The notes beneath the pieces are model-generated. The model was not told where the DNA came from and searched no databases. It was given only the letters and a program-made list of their open reading frames with translations. This document shows positions 37,701 to 49,989 of a stretch of 64,000 nucleotides of DNA, piece by piece. A program made the position numbers and the translations under genes. Position 1 is the stretch's first letter. Each line of letters starts with the position of its first letter. Origin of the DNA: Tamarix chinensis (lineage: Eukaryota > Streptophyta > Magnoliopsida > Caryophyllales > Tamaricaceae); NCBI GenBank assembly GCA_030549775.1, contig CM060177.1:47890244-47954243 (forward strand). The letters are read 5' to 3'.

Positions 37701-38551
37701 AAGATTTAAACTTTAGAAAATGAACTTGCACATTGTCAACTTTTTCAAATAAGATGATATATAGGCCAACACAAAGCACAGTTCAATGAGGCATAAGCCA
37801 CAAGCTTGATTCATCAGAGTAGCATTTATGCCGACGTAATTCTTCAATAATGATAAAAGTATCGTGGAAATGCATTCCCAAATACAGAAGAATCGACACC
37901 CAAATACAGAGAGAGCAGCAACTGCAGCCACCATTTCCAAACAGAAAGAACCCTACTAGGTTCGATCTGAAAGGCTACGCGAAATATACGCATTTCACGG
38001 TGGAAAGTTAAGCATTGAGTGTCTCCGAGCTGGTCTCTGAGCACAGAAAAAGGCCCTCCGACATAAATCTACGCTCAATGAGCAGAAATAAAAGGCAAAA
38101 CCGCCTGTCGCCATAAAATAGGGAACAGGGCAACAAAATGGCATCCAAGTTTCACATTTTCCACTTCAAAAACCCAAATTCTTTTCTGAAACGACAAAAT
38201 ACAGATCGCAAAATCAAATGACAGGTCCAAAACCATGAAGTAACGAATCGGGATCCAGAAATAAAATCACCGCAGAACTCAATAAGAATAGATAATTGGA
38301 TTTTCATCCTTTCGGCAATCGAGGTCGTAAATGACGATCATGGAATAGTAAGAAATGGATCGGAAGTATACCGTGGAAACAGCTCTAATGACGGAAGGAT
38401 TTGAGGTAGAAACAGAAAATCCCTGCCCGCCTTTCTGCAAGGATATCAACCCAGAAGCCTTGAGTCCATTAAAGCCCTGAATCTGAAGTTTTGGGTCACT
38501 GAAAACAGCTGTATTAGCAGCAGCTCCAAACGTCGCCGTCGTCATCCTCAC
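34711..38551 (-). CDS. SIR: Ferredoxin-sulfite reductase, chloroplast (8 exons)
   Basis: Reduces sulfite to sulfide with six electrons from ferredoxin in the plastid stroma, the step before cysteine synthesis. Exons (minus strand): 38551-38372, 37625-36843, 36742-36446, 36058-35861, 35696-35562, 35474-35358, 35233-35075, 34923-34711. All junctions are GT-AG and each exon is a whole number of codons, giving 693 residues. Residues 1 to about 62 look like a transit peptide. Substrate/siroheme motif [10 protein letters not shown] is at about 163-172. The 4Fe-4S/siroheme cysteines are C501 and C507 (C-X5-C) and C547 and C551 (CPNGC). The protein is intact and close to other plant SiRs. The C-terminal exon 8 (70 residues) makes it longer than the Arabidopsis form (about 642 residues as I recall). 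A second ATG at 38545 may be the real start. Confidence 0.96.
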
Positions 38552-38960
38552 GAGATACCAACAATAGTACTAAAACAAATGAAAATAGTATTTTTCCAGC
38601 AACTCACAGAAAGAGAAAAAAAATAAAAACCTGCAAACAAGTAAGGGTTTTAAAGGTCTTGACCTTCTGGCCAGATAGAAGAAGAGATGGATATTTCGAT
38701 ATGATAAATTGATAATCGGGGCGGCCTCCTCTTGCTGGGCGGAGGATACTAAAGATGAAATAAATGAATGTGGGCGACGATGGGATGCATTATGCACAGA
38801 TGCTGTCACGTGCTGGACATAAAATAAGTATCTGGGATTGGAAAACCACGCGCAGCTCTAGGGTTTGAGATCAGAAATGACGTGTGTACTGACGACACGA
38901 CACAGCACTTGGGTTTATTCCTTACGGAGAGTCGAGAGACAGTTTTTGGTAGAAATATTT
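38552..38960 (-). promoter_or_regulatory. SIR 5' UTR and promoter region with G-box
   Basis: CACGTG (38807-38812) lies about 256 bases upstream of the SIR start codon. The sequence between is of ordinary composition and has no gene of its own. The 79-residue minus-strand frame at 38809-38570 probably lies in the leader or promoter. The transcription start is not visible. Confidence 0.4.
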
Positions 38961-40129
38961 TTGTTTCTAAATTTCTCGACTATAAGCCACATATTAGTAT
39001 TAATTTTAATAAATTTATCATAGTCAGTGTAATAAAGCAGTAAATTAAAATAACAAACGGCGGATTCTAATTAACTTTCCGAACAAATAACCGGGCCATC
39101 GGGGTTGGTCAGATGATGACGAAGCGTAAAGAGCACGCGAAGTGAAGGAGCGTGGAATAAACAAAGAAAGGAGCAACTTGGAGTTGAGTGGTGCGCATGG
39201 ATGCTTTTATGAACATAGACGCGATAGTAGATTGAGTACGATATCTCTAGCTAGTCAATTGGACCGCCTCCGCCACCATAGAAAAGTATTGTAACATTTA
39301 GCGTTCGGCAACGACCTTCGAGCATCATCTACAACAAATAAACTCAATACACTTTCAAAAATTAAAAAGTAGTAATTTTTTACTTCTTTTAAATTTAAAC
39401 TCCACGATTAAAGTTTAATAATAAAATGTATTATTTTATTAAATCTAAATCCTACCACAACCATCTAAATTATTAATTTAATTTAATATATTAATAATTA
39501 AATACTAATTTTTGTTATTAAAATATAAAAAATGGTATTGTTATTTTTTTATTTTAATTAAATGAGAATATTATAAATTTTCTGATTATTTTATTTATTA
39601 TTTTTACCTGGGTAGACATATTTTTATCATTTTAATTAATTACAATATGGATTATTTTCTCAATAACATGTGTGTTATATTAATATTAAATATTGAAACA
39701 AAAGATTTGATATTTAATATTTTTAATTTATTCAAATTGGCATAATTAAATTTTATTTTAATTTTGTAATGAATTAAAATTCATAAAATACCCTCAAATA
39801 TTATTTTTCCCCTATAGATTATTGTACATAGAATTATTTTAATAAATATCACATTTCTAGTTAAAAGACTACAACATAAAATATCTCATTGGTACAATAA
39901 CAATGATTACAATAAAACATGAAACTATATAATGAAATTAGAACAACAATTCTCTAGAAATTGAAACTACATATTCAAAATACAATAACAATTCAAACAT
40001 AATGCAACAATGTAGCTAAATATACAACAAAAATGTAAACATAGTACAACAACCCAACTAAAAATACAACTATAAATATCATTTAAGATTATACTTGGAC
40101 CAAAATTTTTCTAAATATACTGAGTCAAA
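38961..40129. other. AT-rich intergenic region
   Basis: Long AT-rich stretch with no supported gene. The part from 39850 may be non-coding flank of the PIF/Harbinger remnant next to it. Confidence 0.5.
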
Positions 40130-40133
40130 TACA

Positions 40134-40665
40134 CTAATAATTGATGATGAGATACCCTAACTCAAACTTGGATAATATTTTGAATATGTTGTCCATCTCT
40201 CTAGTAGGCTCACAAAAATACAGCTCATCCACTTCACTTTGATCAAACTGAGATATATCAGTCATTAACAAATATGCGACATGATTATCTTCAACGATCA
40301 TATTATGTAATATAATACAAGCATTCATGACGTTACTCAATGTTTATACTTCCCAAAAGCATGTTGAACCTTGTATAACAGTTTGTTCTTCTCACGTTAT
40401 CTTATGGAGGACATATAAAGTGGATAAATATAGTCCTTGGTGGGTAAATACTATTTTTTAGATAGTAAATTAAATTATATTGGTTACTATTAACCATAGA
40501 GGCAACAGGTGAAGCATTACTATTGTAAATATCATCAAATATAGGAGATTGATCGATGTTACTAATATCTTTACGTGAATTGGGAGTATCAAAAAATGCA
40601 TATCATATCTAAAGATCATATGAAACAATAGCTTCAAGAACAATCATCCTAATGCTTAAAATGCT
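40134..40665 (-). pseudogene. PIF/Harbinger transposase (DDE_4-type) C-terminal remnant
   Basis: On the minus strand 40665-40420 reads RMIVLEAIVSYDL, YAFFDTPNSRKDISNIDQSP and NSNQYNLIYYLKNSIYPP, matching the plant Harbinger/ALP1-like pattern (EAVASYDLWIWHAFFG, NDINVLDRSP, YYLADGIYP). After frame breaks 40340-40134 gives SNVMNACIILHNMIVEDN, the family's C-terminal hallmark. The N-terminal half and terminal inverted repeats were not found. Dead fragment. Confidence 0.82.
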
Positions 40666-40945
40666 AAACAAATTAGATCTTACTAAGAGTTAATGATAGG
40701 ATTTGGGTTTATCTCCAACAAAAGAGAAAATAGAAGAGAGGATGAGATAGGAAAAGGAGTTGGTATTCAAGTAACCCTTGAAATAAAATACTTACAGTCA
40801 CCACTTAAGGTAACAACTCTTAAGATAAAGATTGTAAGATTTTTGTAAAACCTAACAAACCGCGCACTAAGCTGATTGAAATGAAAACATACGAATTGGG
40901 GGTGCAGAATACTCAAAGGCCACCTCTTTCATTCATCTTTACACC
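40666..40945. other. short intergenic stretch
   Basis: No feature was recognised. It probably includes the diverged upstream part of the Harbinger remnant. Confidence 0.4.
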
Positions 40946-41439
40946 TAGGGATGGCAACAGATCGGGTATAGATCGGGTACCCCCTATCTGTTACTCAAAC
41001 CCGATAAGAAAATTTATACCCATATCCATATCCAAACCCAGCTGATATTTTTTTTCCTCATCCATATCCGTTTATCCATATCTATTTAAATATCCATCGG
41101 GTAAAACCCATCGAATTTTGGGTAAAACCCATTAAGTATAAAGTAAAAATTATTTAATGTTAGAATTATATACTTAGATTGTTAAAATTTAATCATATCT
41201 TCACTTTTAGCCTTAGAAAATATACTTAAGGTTGCATAAATGAAGGTAAAATGTAATTTTATATCGGATAAATGGATGCGGGTATAGGTACGGATTTGAG
41301 GATCCCTTACCCATATCCATATCCAAACCCGACGGATATTTCTCCCCTTCCTCCATACCCGTATCCATATCCGTTTATCCATATCCGACGGATAAAAACT
41401 GTCGGGTTTCGAGTAAAACCCGCTCGATTGCTATCCCTA
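40946..41439. mobile_element. hAT-type MITE with perfect 8-bp duplication
   Basis: The ends TAGGGATGGCAACAGATCGG and (reverse-complemented) TAGGGATAGCAATCGAGCGG are terminal inverted repeats. The 8-bp duplication TTTACACC lies at 40938-40945 and 41440-41447. TAGGGATG matches the Ac/Ds-type hAT terminus, and 8-bp duplications are the hAT signature. Length 494 bp, no coding capacity. The interior has CCCATATCCATATCC and GGATAAATGGATGCGGGTA repeats. It is a copy of the 48.76 kb element. Confidence 0.93.
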
Positions 41440-41447
41440 TTTACACC

Positions 41448-44397
41448 CATATAAGAATGTAAGAAGTTGAGAAAATTACAGCCAACCCTTATGTAACTAC
41501 AAGGGTTCAACTTAACCAAACTCTACTTTAATGCACGATAACTATGGTAGGACTCAAACAATCAGCATGGGAGCTTATGTTCGAGCTTTTTTTCATCCAT
41601 TTCCCATGAAATAGCTATTAAATTAGGTTTTAAAGCTAATAATTAGGACTTAGGAAACATAAATTACAAGAAAAAGAAAAACTAATACATTATTTATACA
41701 TTAACTAAATGGAAAAATAAACCTTTCCCAATATCCCCGTTGGCTGGATGTTTTGGGTAACTTTTAGGACATTGAATCCCCTTAATTAATGCTAATTAAG
41801 GTCTTGGAAAACACCAAAACTTAACTCCAAAATCTATTGTAAAATTCAAGTGGCTGCATGCTTGTAATTTTTGAATAATGTGTGCTCCATGTGCTGGTTT
41901 TTATTTGATGTTGGCCAAATCTTGCATGGTTTTTCAAGCCATATTTTTTAGCCATATTCAAGCCATAATGAAGCCAAAAAATTTGGTGAGTTGATGGATT
42001 ATAATTGTTGTTACATGGATTGCATGACTCCATATAATCTAGCTCATATTTTAGTTCGAATAAAGAGAGTTTTTTATTCTCCTAACTTAGAAAGATTTAT
42101 AAATAGATTATTGTCATCACATGAGGAGGATGCTCTTGTATCACATCAGCTTCCCACATCCTCAATAGTATTGATCATACCAACCAACTAGATAAATTTT
42201 TTTCTTTTAATGCATACAATCAATACCTACAATCATACTTGAAACCCACACTACTCATTCACATAAAAGCAATTTGGTTTGGCCTCCTTAAGTGTTGTCA
42301 CATCATAAAGGATGCCATGAGGCCAAACATGGTCTTTTTTTTCTTTTGGTGTCACAAGGGTGGGTTGTTAGTTGCTACTAGTATATTGGTATGTTGTCAT
42401 AAACACTCCAAATTAAACCCAAAACATACAAATAAATAGTAAGCAACGAGTAGGGGTCGATCTCACAAATACTATAATTTAATTCATAGATTTATATTAT
42501 CAAATAAATTTCCTTGGTTATCAAATTAGGAAAAACTAATCACTAATAATGAAAATAATAAAAATAACAATTAAGAAAAAATAAATAACAATAATGAGAT
42601 AATAGGAGTCAGATGATATATTCACTACAAGGATATCAACCGATCATCGAATTCAATGGTCATGTAATATTTTTAATGTTAACCTATAGAAGTGTATGCT
42701 TCTTAGCACCCCCTTATCCAAATAAATCAATGTCCACTTATAATTTATTATCTGACCAATTAATAACCTAAAATAAGATCTCTAGATTCAATTAATAACA
42801 GTAATGACTATTAGGGATTATCTAACTAGAGCCATAATTACAAGCAACTCAAATTATGTAGCTCTAAAGATCAATAAACATAGATTAAATTAATAACTTA
42901 TTTACTACTTGCAAATGTATATGTTAATAATTATAGATTAACTATACTATCCTAACCTTCAACTCGCACTCAAATTAACCAAGTGGCCAAGCTAGATGAT
43001 ATAGTTCTAATATTAGATTAGTGATTATTAAACTCATTTTATCAATTTAACTAAAAATACACACAACAATTAAGTCCAATTCACATCTCATAATTAATTA
43101 TCTCATAACCTTCAATTATCCTTTTTATCCCATACTAATCTAACCTAATATATTGATAAAATCAGAAAATGCAAAACCTAAACACATAAAAATCATAACC
43201 TTAATTAACATAGATAAATGGAATGATACAGATTAAATTATATTAAAATACACAAAATCAAAAACTCAATTAGTTAAACAAATAATGAGAATTACATTAA
43301 GCAAAATAAAAATTTTGAAATAAATAAATGAGAAAAAGGAAAGAATGAACTTAGGAGATTGTATAACTCTAACTATTTATAAATAATAAAAACAAAGCCA
43401 AAGTTTTAAAGGTAGTGCTCTTAGATGATCTATTCGACCTAATAGATGTTATACATATAAATAGAAGGTTGTACAAATCAGATCTAAAATTTAGCAAAAA
43501 TACGGTGTGCGTTAGTAAATAGGGGGCACCCACATTAATGTTATAACACTATGCACGTGGATTGAATTAATGGTGCACGTGGGAGGAGAAACCGTGAAAT
43601 ATGGACCATATTTACATAGATATGGACCATATTTCTATAAATATGAGGCCCTTCTATTTCTTAGTCATAAATACTGGCACTAATATTTATTGTTCATTCA
43701 TCACCTTGTCTTGATTTTTCTACACATGACTTCTCTTTTAGGGTCTTTCACGATGGTACAACTGACTTTTCATCACTCCAAGATTTACTCTTCATATTGT
43801 GCTTCTTTTCTGTAGTTATCTACCTAAATTACCTTGATTTCATATTTTCTTGTAAAACTAGATTAACGAAGAAAAAGCGAGGGAAAAAGGTGAAATAATC
43901 ATAGCAAATAGTAAAAACTAGGTTAACATACATAAAATAACACCATAAAATATGCACCCATTATATATATATAGTAGTATATACTAGTACTAGTGTGAGA
44001 TCGTGACTTGTATTTGTGTGTAGTCTAGCAAGAATTGATGCATACATATGTTTGGAGAAGTTTGGAACCAAAAGGAGATTAAGTGAGAAAACACCTAAGG
44101 GGGCTTGTTTGTCAACACAACTTTTTTTTTGGCATACTTATTCTTACATTATTTTGACAAAAGTTGAGAGTTATGAAAAATATGGGGGTTCGTGTTTATT
44201 AATGCATACTATGTTTCTCATTTTCTACGATTTACTTGTGTCAGATACATACTTTTATAAATAGATATGTATGAAACCTTAGAGATGTGCGATACGCCGT
44301 CTAACTCTGTCCAAACCCTCTCTTCTTATTTTCTCTTAGGTTTGGAGAGAGATGTGTACTGAGTGATATTATGAGGATTTTTTTATTCTCCTTATAA
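41448..44397. other. AT-rich intergenic region, possible non-coding repeat 42360-43965
   Basis: No gene is supported. Within it, AGCAACGAGTAGGGGTCGATC (42443-42463) resembles a GGGTCGAT-CACA motif common in short non-autonomous plant retroelements, and ATAAAATATGCACCC (43946-43960) resembles the other end of such repeats. Ends and duplications were not established. A direct repeat of ATATGGACCATATTT occurs near 43598 and 43620. Confidence 0.35.
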
Positions 44398-44402
44398 TCA
44401 CT

Positions 44403-44948
44403 TGTTGTGAAATTGGTATGGATTTAGAGAGATACAAATCAAATCAAAACTAACAAGATTATGAATAATTGAGGTTTCAATCATAAGAAAAAATGAGGAA
44501 AAAAGTAGATATCCTTATTCGTGCACTTGTGTAATTAAAAGATGATTAAACCAATCAATTAATTAAACAAATCTATAAATTACTTTAAATAGAAAATTAT
44601 ATGGAGAAGAAGAAGAAGAAGTTGGGTCGCACGACTCTCGATGTCTTGTGTTTTATGATCTAAACTTTTATAGAAGATAAAACCCTATAGGGAAAAAATA
44701 GTGTGTTTTAGAAATAAAGAAAAAATGCGGTCTGTATTTAGTAAACAAGGAGCCCTTGTGTTTATTTCCTTAGTCTTGACTTTTTCCCAAAACACATCAA
44801 AGGTTTTACTGAAAAACATGGTCTGTGTTAATTAACATGAGACCTCCATATTTCTCATATACTTCACATTTTACACTTAATCTTCTCCAACACCTGCATG
44901 ACTCATCACAATTTTATGTTGTACTCAAATACCTAGTTAAAACTCGCA
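44403..44948 (-). repeat. copia A 3' LTR
   Basis: 546 bp, from TGTTGTGAAATTGG to AAAACTCGCA on the plus strand. It shares TATAGAAGATAAAACCCTAT and GTTGGGTCGCACGACTCTC-like blocks with the other three LTR copies. Confidence 0.9.
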
Positions 44949-45337
44949 ATTCTCCACTTTGACGCAATATTTATGACACATGACTTGTAAAAGAATTCTA
45001 TATAAGAAAACCCTAGCCCTGTAAAGGACCTCATGGCCTATTAACAACAATCAAGTTTACGAAACACTCAAATCTACTCACAGGCAATCGCTTCATTAGC
45101 ATAATATCCGTATTATCCAAAGTATCAACTATCTTCAACACAACTTTGCTTGCCACAACAATACCCCAAATAAAGTGATACCTGATATCAATGTGCTTTA
45201 TTCAACTATGGAATTTTTTTAAAATATTTTTTTTCTAAATAGATAGCACTCTTACTATCACCACAAATAACTAGAGCACCATGACCAATCCCTAGCTCTC
45301 GTACTAAACCATCAAGTCACATGGATTCCTAAAGAGC

Positions 45338-45640
45338 CTATGTCATAGCCAAACACACAACCTTAAATCCTCTAAGGTCAAACACTAGCAAACTAGTGTA
45401 CCTTTGATCATCAGGACTACAACTAAGATCAGTGTAACCTATTAATAGAATAGTTGACAATACATACTCAATACAAGTCGATATTGTATGCATCAAGTAC
45501 CTCAAATTTGCACCACATCTAACTAAGGCATCTTCAAGAGACTTACCACATACATGCTCACCACATGAGCAATACAACAATCAATACTTATAACATCATA
45601 CAACAAGCATATGACAGTTGTAGAGTATGAACCAGTGACT
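45338..45640 (-). pseudogene. copia A RNase H remnant
   Basis: Minus frame 45580-45338 reads IGYTDLSCSPDDQRYTSLLVFDLRG, a decayed form of the RNase H start (GYxDADxAGDxDxRxSTSGxVF). The RT that should precede it is missing, so a deletion joins this region to the integrase tail at about 45950. Confidence 0.75.
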
Positions 45641-45939
45641 AAGTAAGCCATCACAACCACTTCGGATTTGAGAATATCCAAAGTCTTCAGTCCTCAGACA
45701 TTCCTTTTGAAGTGACAAGCAAAACATAGACATATAACATAAGAATAACTAGTGAAACATCACATACTAATATCCGAATTCACCAAAGAGACCACATCTC
45801 TTTAGCAATGTTAGTAAAATACCATAAGGCAGAATCAACACCCAAAATAACCTCTGAGTCCAAAATTATCTCCTACACACCAATATTACTTACCGTAGTG
45901 TGCAAAGCATAACCAGCTTTGCCTAGAGCAACACCCACT

Positions 45940-46260
45940 TGCTCCACCTACTGCCTAGATGATTTATCACTAGAAGAATCTATACCATCTAGACCAACAA
46001 CAACTTCCACCTCATCTAAAGCACCCAGTAGGCTCTCTTGCTCCATCTTCTTATTAAGAAGGAATTCAGACTCACAAAAGGTAACAAATCTAGATGTGAC
46101 TGGGACATGGTGTAAGGACCCCCCCTCCATCATCATACCAATAACACTCCCGTGTTTCAATCGCATCAAACTAAAGATAGAAACAACTAAGTTAGGCACT
46201 CTAAATGTCACCCAACTACACCTTCAATAGTTGTGCCAACATGCTCATACAATGTATAGA
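45940..46260 (-). pseudogene. copia A integrase tail / pre-RT segment
   Basis: Minus frame 46211-45948 (VVSIFSLMRLKHGSVIG, VTSRFVTFCESEFLLNKKME) resembles the region after the copia integrase core (KGYRLW...SRDVxFNE). It is interrupted and followed directly by RNase H sequence, without RT. Confidence 0.6.
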
Positions 46261-46321
46261 CCTATTTTCTAACAATCACTACCATAACCCCTTTAGCAAC
46301 CTTTAATGTGCCATTCTCAAT

Positions 46322-46966
46322 TAGGGATGGTAATAGACAAATCCATATCCGGACCAGTTTATATTACCTATACCCAGACCCGACTCAGACTCATGGGGTC
46401 TCAAAAGTTCAGACCCAGACCCAGATCCATCGGATCTAGCGAGTAAACGGGTCTGGCTATTTTTTTTAAAAATAATTAATAATCTATGTAAATACAAATA
46501 CGTTTATGTTTTATATAGCATAATGTGTATTTTTTGTTTAAAAAATCCTCCAAGTCAAAAAATAAATATATTAAAATAGTTACATTAACTTTTCAAATGG
46601 TGTTTTAATGCTTTTAGAATACAATATTATACATATTGTTTATAAAGTAAATATACAAAAATAAAATTAAAAAAATGAATAAGGAGCTCAAATAAGATTA
46701 TGACAATAATGACAAACATAATATTAATGTGTATTTATATATGTATATATATATATATATATGCACACAGATATATATACTAAATAGGTCTGGTGGGTCA
46801 GGTCTGGGTCTAGAACTACTGGACCCAGACCCATTAAGATATATATATGGTCCCAGACCCAGACCTGACCCAGACCTATTGGGTCAAAAAATATAGACCC
46901 AGACCCGCTACAAATGAGGCGGATTTAGCGGGTCTAGGTTAGGTCCGAGACCCATTGCCATCCTTA
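46322..46966. mobile_element. hAT-type MITE inserted in copia A
   Basis: Starts TAGGGATGGTAATAG and ends ATTGCCATCCTTA, inverted-repeat ends like the other two MITEs. Flanks TTCTCAAT (46314-46321) and TTTTCAAC (46967-46974) differ by two transitions. On the minus strand both flanks encode the same VEN of the host protein, so removing the MITE rejoins GYRCVVEN to NGTLKVAKGV. Length 645 bp. The interior is different from the other two, with ACCCAGACC repeats and a TA run. Confidence 0.85.
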
Positions 46967-48003
46967 TTTTCAACGACACATCTATAACCTTTACTATCTA
47001 AGGAACACGGAGAAATCAAGCTCTTGGTCATGTCAAGAACATGCCAAACTCTAGACAATGTCCTTACCATAACATCATGCATCATCATCCTCAGTCCCAA
47101 TTCCAAAAACTTTGCACGAAGCACCATTTCCTAAGGCAACAACTCCACCTTGAATATTATCCTATGTTTGGAATCAGTTTCTATTAGGAAAAACATGATA
47201 GGAGTACCCAAAATCCACCTATTGGCTTATATGGTATGCTCATCTATGGCAGTCAGTACATCACCATCACAATTACCCTTAGCTATGGCAACATCACGCA
47301 TATTAGATATACCAATAATAGTATCAGTTGATTTTATATTAGGATCATATCTCTTGATATGACTCTTCACGAAATAACCATGGCATATCACATTCTTCTA
47401 CCAACTCTTCAACTTAGATTTGGATTTTTTACGGTCATCAGACCCCTATTCCTATGTAGTCCTCTGGCTACGAATCACACACTATGTGAGTCCCTAAAAG
47501 TATCATTGTTGGTCAACTATCAATAAACTCTAGTTGTAGTACGATAGATTCCACATCCTCAAGGACTAACTTATCATTCCCATATAAAATAGTCTCATAA
47601 AAATTCTTAAAACTTGCGGGCAAAGAACATAACAACATAATAGCCAAATCTTATCATCCAATTTAATATCTATATTATGTAAATCCATAGCTACAGAGTC
47701 AAAGTTATGCATGTGACTTTTTAAAGATTGACCCTCACCTAATTTTAGGGCATGAAGTTGACTCTTCAACAGTAGCCGATTCACAACTGATTTTATTATA
47801 TATAATCAATCAAGCTTCAACAACAGGCTACCTCTTTTGATTCTTTTTCCACTTCCCTTAATACCTTGTTCAAAAAACACAATTGTATAATAGAGAGGGC
47901 CTTCAGTTTTAATTCTTCAAATATCTCATCCCTCATCAATTCTAGCCTTTTTGAATGACTGAATAAAGCTTTTCCCAATCCATTCTGAATTAGAATCACC
48001 CAT
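46967..48003 (-). pseudogene. copia A gag and protease remnants
   Basis: Minus frame 47999-47817 (GKALFSHSKRLELMRDEIFEE) and 47784-47566 (LLKSQLHALKLGEGQSLKSH, NFDSVAMDLHNIDIKLDDK) are copia Gag (UBN2-type) segments. Frame 47127-46939 (MMMHDVMVRTLSRVWHVLDM, LDSKGYRCVVEN) is the protease-to-pre-integrase segment. Stops and frame changes separate them. Confidence 0.82.
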
Positions 48004-48115
48004 ATCTTTAATTTCCATAATCTAAAATTGATGGATTGATTTTAATTTTCAATATCAAATCTTGTACCCATCCCGATAACTAGATCTCTTGAACAACGCA
48101 GCTTTGATACCAAAT

Positions 48116-48592
48116 TATTACGTAATTAGCATGGATTTGGAAAAAGTATATATCTTTTTCCGAGTTCTTATGCAATTATAAGATGATTAAACTAATCAAT
48201 CAATTAATCAATTAAACAAAACTATAATTCTTTTTAAATGGAAAATTTTATGGAGAAGAGGAAGAAGTTGGGTCGTACGTCTCTCAATGGATAGGGTTTC
48301 ATCATGTCTCATTTTATAGAAGATAAAACCCTATAGGAAAAAACAACATGTTTCAAAAATAAAGAAAAAAACACGGTCCATGTTTAAGTTATATGGGACT
48401 CCTATGTTTATTTTCTTACTCTCAACTTTTGACCAAAACACGTTAAAGGTCATTGAGATACATAGTTCATGTTAATTAACATGGGACCCCCATGTTTCTC
48501 ATATACTTTACATTCTACACTTATACTTCTCCAACATATGCATGAATCAACACAATATTATGATGTGCTTAAATACCTAATCAAACCTCACA
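48116..48592 (-). repeat. copia A 5' LTR
   Basis: 477 bp, from TATTACGTAATTAGCATGG to AAACCTCACA on the plus strand. It aligns with the 44.4 kb LTR and ends directly at the duplication TCACT. Confidence 0.88.
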
Positions 48593-48759
48593 TCACTAGT
48601 TTTGTATGTAGAAAAGATCATCATTGTTTACCCAATTGTTATTGTGTTCTGATTGTTATCTCAATTTGATATTGTAATTTCCCAATTATTTGTTAGATCA
48701 GGTATTGGGAGTTCAAGTTTAGTGAATTCTTTCCTCACAACTAGATATATAGGTTTTTG

Positions 48760-49231
48760 TAGGGATGGTAACGGATCGGGTACCCCTTGTCCATTACCTA
48801 AACCTGATAAGAAAACCTATACCCATATCCATATCAAAATCCGATGGATATTTTTTGCCTCATCCATATCCATATCCATATCCGTTTAAATATCTATCGA
48901 GTAAAACCCATTAAGTATAAAGTAAAAATAATTTAAGGTTAGAATTATATACTTAGATTGTTAAAATTTAATCATATCTTCACTTTTAGGCTTAGAAAAT
49001 ATACTTAAGGTTACATAAATGAAGGTGAAAATGTAATTTTATATCAAGTAAATGGATGCGGGTACGGGTACCAATTTGAGGATCCCTTACCCATATCCAT
49101 ACCTAAACCCTGCAGATATTTCTCCCCTTCATCTATACCCGTATCCATATCCATTTATTCATATCCATTCACACATCCAATAGATAAAATCCGTCGGGTT
49201 TCAGGCAAAACCTATCCAATTGCCATCCCTA
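48760..49231. mobile_element. hAT-type MITE with perfect 8-bp duplication (second copy)
   Basis: 472 bp, ends TAGGGATGGTAACGGATCGG and (reverse complement) TAGGGATGGCAATTGGATAG. The exact duplication GGTTTTTG is at 48752-48759 and 49232-49239. The interior matches the 40.9 kb copy closely (TTAGAATTATATACTTAGAT, CTTCACTTTTAG). No coding capacity. Confidence 0.93.
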
Positions 49232-49422
49232 GGTTTTTGGCAAGATGGTTTCCTATCACATGATGTATGTTGTCATATTAACAATTGAGAAGAAAGGATG
49301 GTTGCTACTTGGAATTGATTGATAAATAATCTATAAAATTAAATATAAAACTAATGATATTAATTGATATATATTCAATATGTTGTTTAATAATTTTGAT
49401 GTATCTAAGAATATTTAATAGT

Positions 49423-49955
49423 TCTTACGAAATTAGCATGGATTTAAAGAGATCTACACAAAATCAGAATTAACACGATTATGACAATTCAAACACAAAA
49501 CATAATAATTGAGGAAAAAGCAGAGATCTTTATTCATAATCTTGTGTAATTACAAGATGATTAAACTAATCAATTAATTACACAAATCTATAATTCTCTT
49601 TGAATGGAGAAATCTATGAAGAAGAATAAGAATTTGGGACGCACGGCTCTTAATGGCTAGAGTTTCAACATGTCTCCCTTTATAGAAGAAAAAATCCTAT
49701 AGGGTAAAATGTGTTTCGGAAATAAGCAAAAACATAGTCCGTGTTCAGGAAACATGGGACCCCTATGTTTATTGTCCTACTTTCAAAATTTGCCCAAAAC
49801 ACATTAAAAGTTTCTCTTAGAAATATGGACCATGTTTATTAACATAGTACCCTTGTGTTTCTTACATAAAACTCCATACTACACCAAAATTCTCCAACAC
49901 ATGCATGAACTAATACAATGTTACTTTGTGCTCAAATATCTAGTCAAAACTCATA
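49423..49955 (-). repeat. copia B 3' LTR
   Basis: 533 bp. It aligns with the 53.97 kb LTR and with both LTRs of copia A (TAGCATGGATTTAAAGAGAT, AAACATGGGACCCCTATGTT). Confidence 0.9.
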
Positions 49956-49989
49956 ATTATCCATCGTGATGAGGTATTTGTGTCGCATG

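Larger units (their letters stand above)
44403..48592 (-). mobile_element. Ty1-copia element A, truncated but with both LTRs
   Basis: 3' LTR 44403-44948 and 5' LTR 48116-48592 align by eye along their length. The ends are flanked by exact duplications TCACT (44398-44402 and 48593-48597). A primer site TTTGGTATCAAAGC (minus, about 48113-48100) follows the 5' LTR, and a polypurine-like AAAGTGGAGAATT (about 44961-44949) precedes the 3' LTR. The interior (gag, protease, part of integrase, RNase H) lacks most of RT and carries a hAT MITE at 46322-46966. It is the same family and orientation as element B. Confidence 0.93.
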
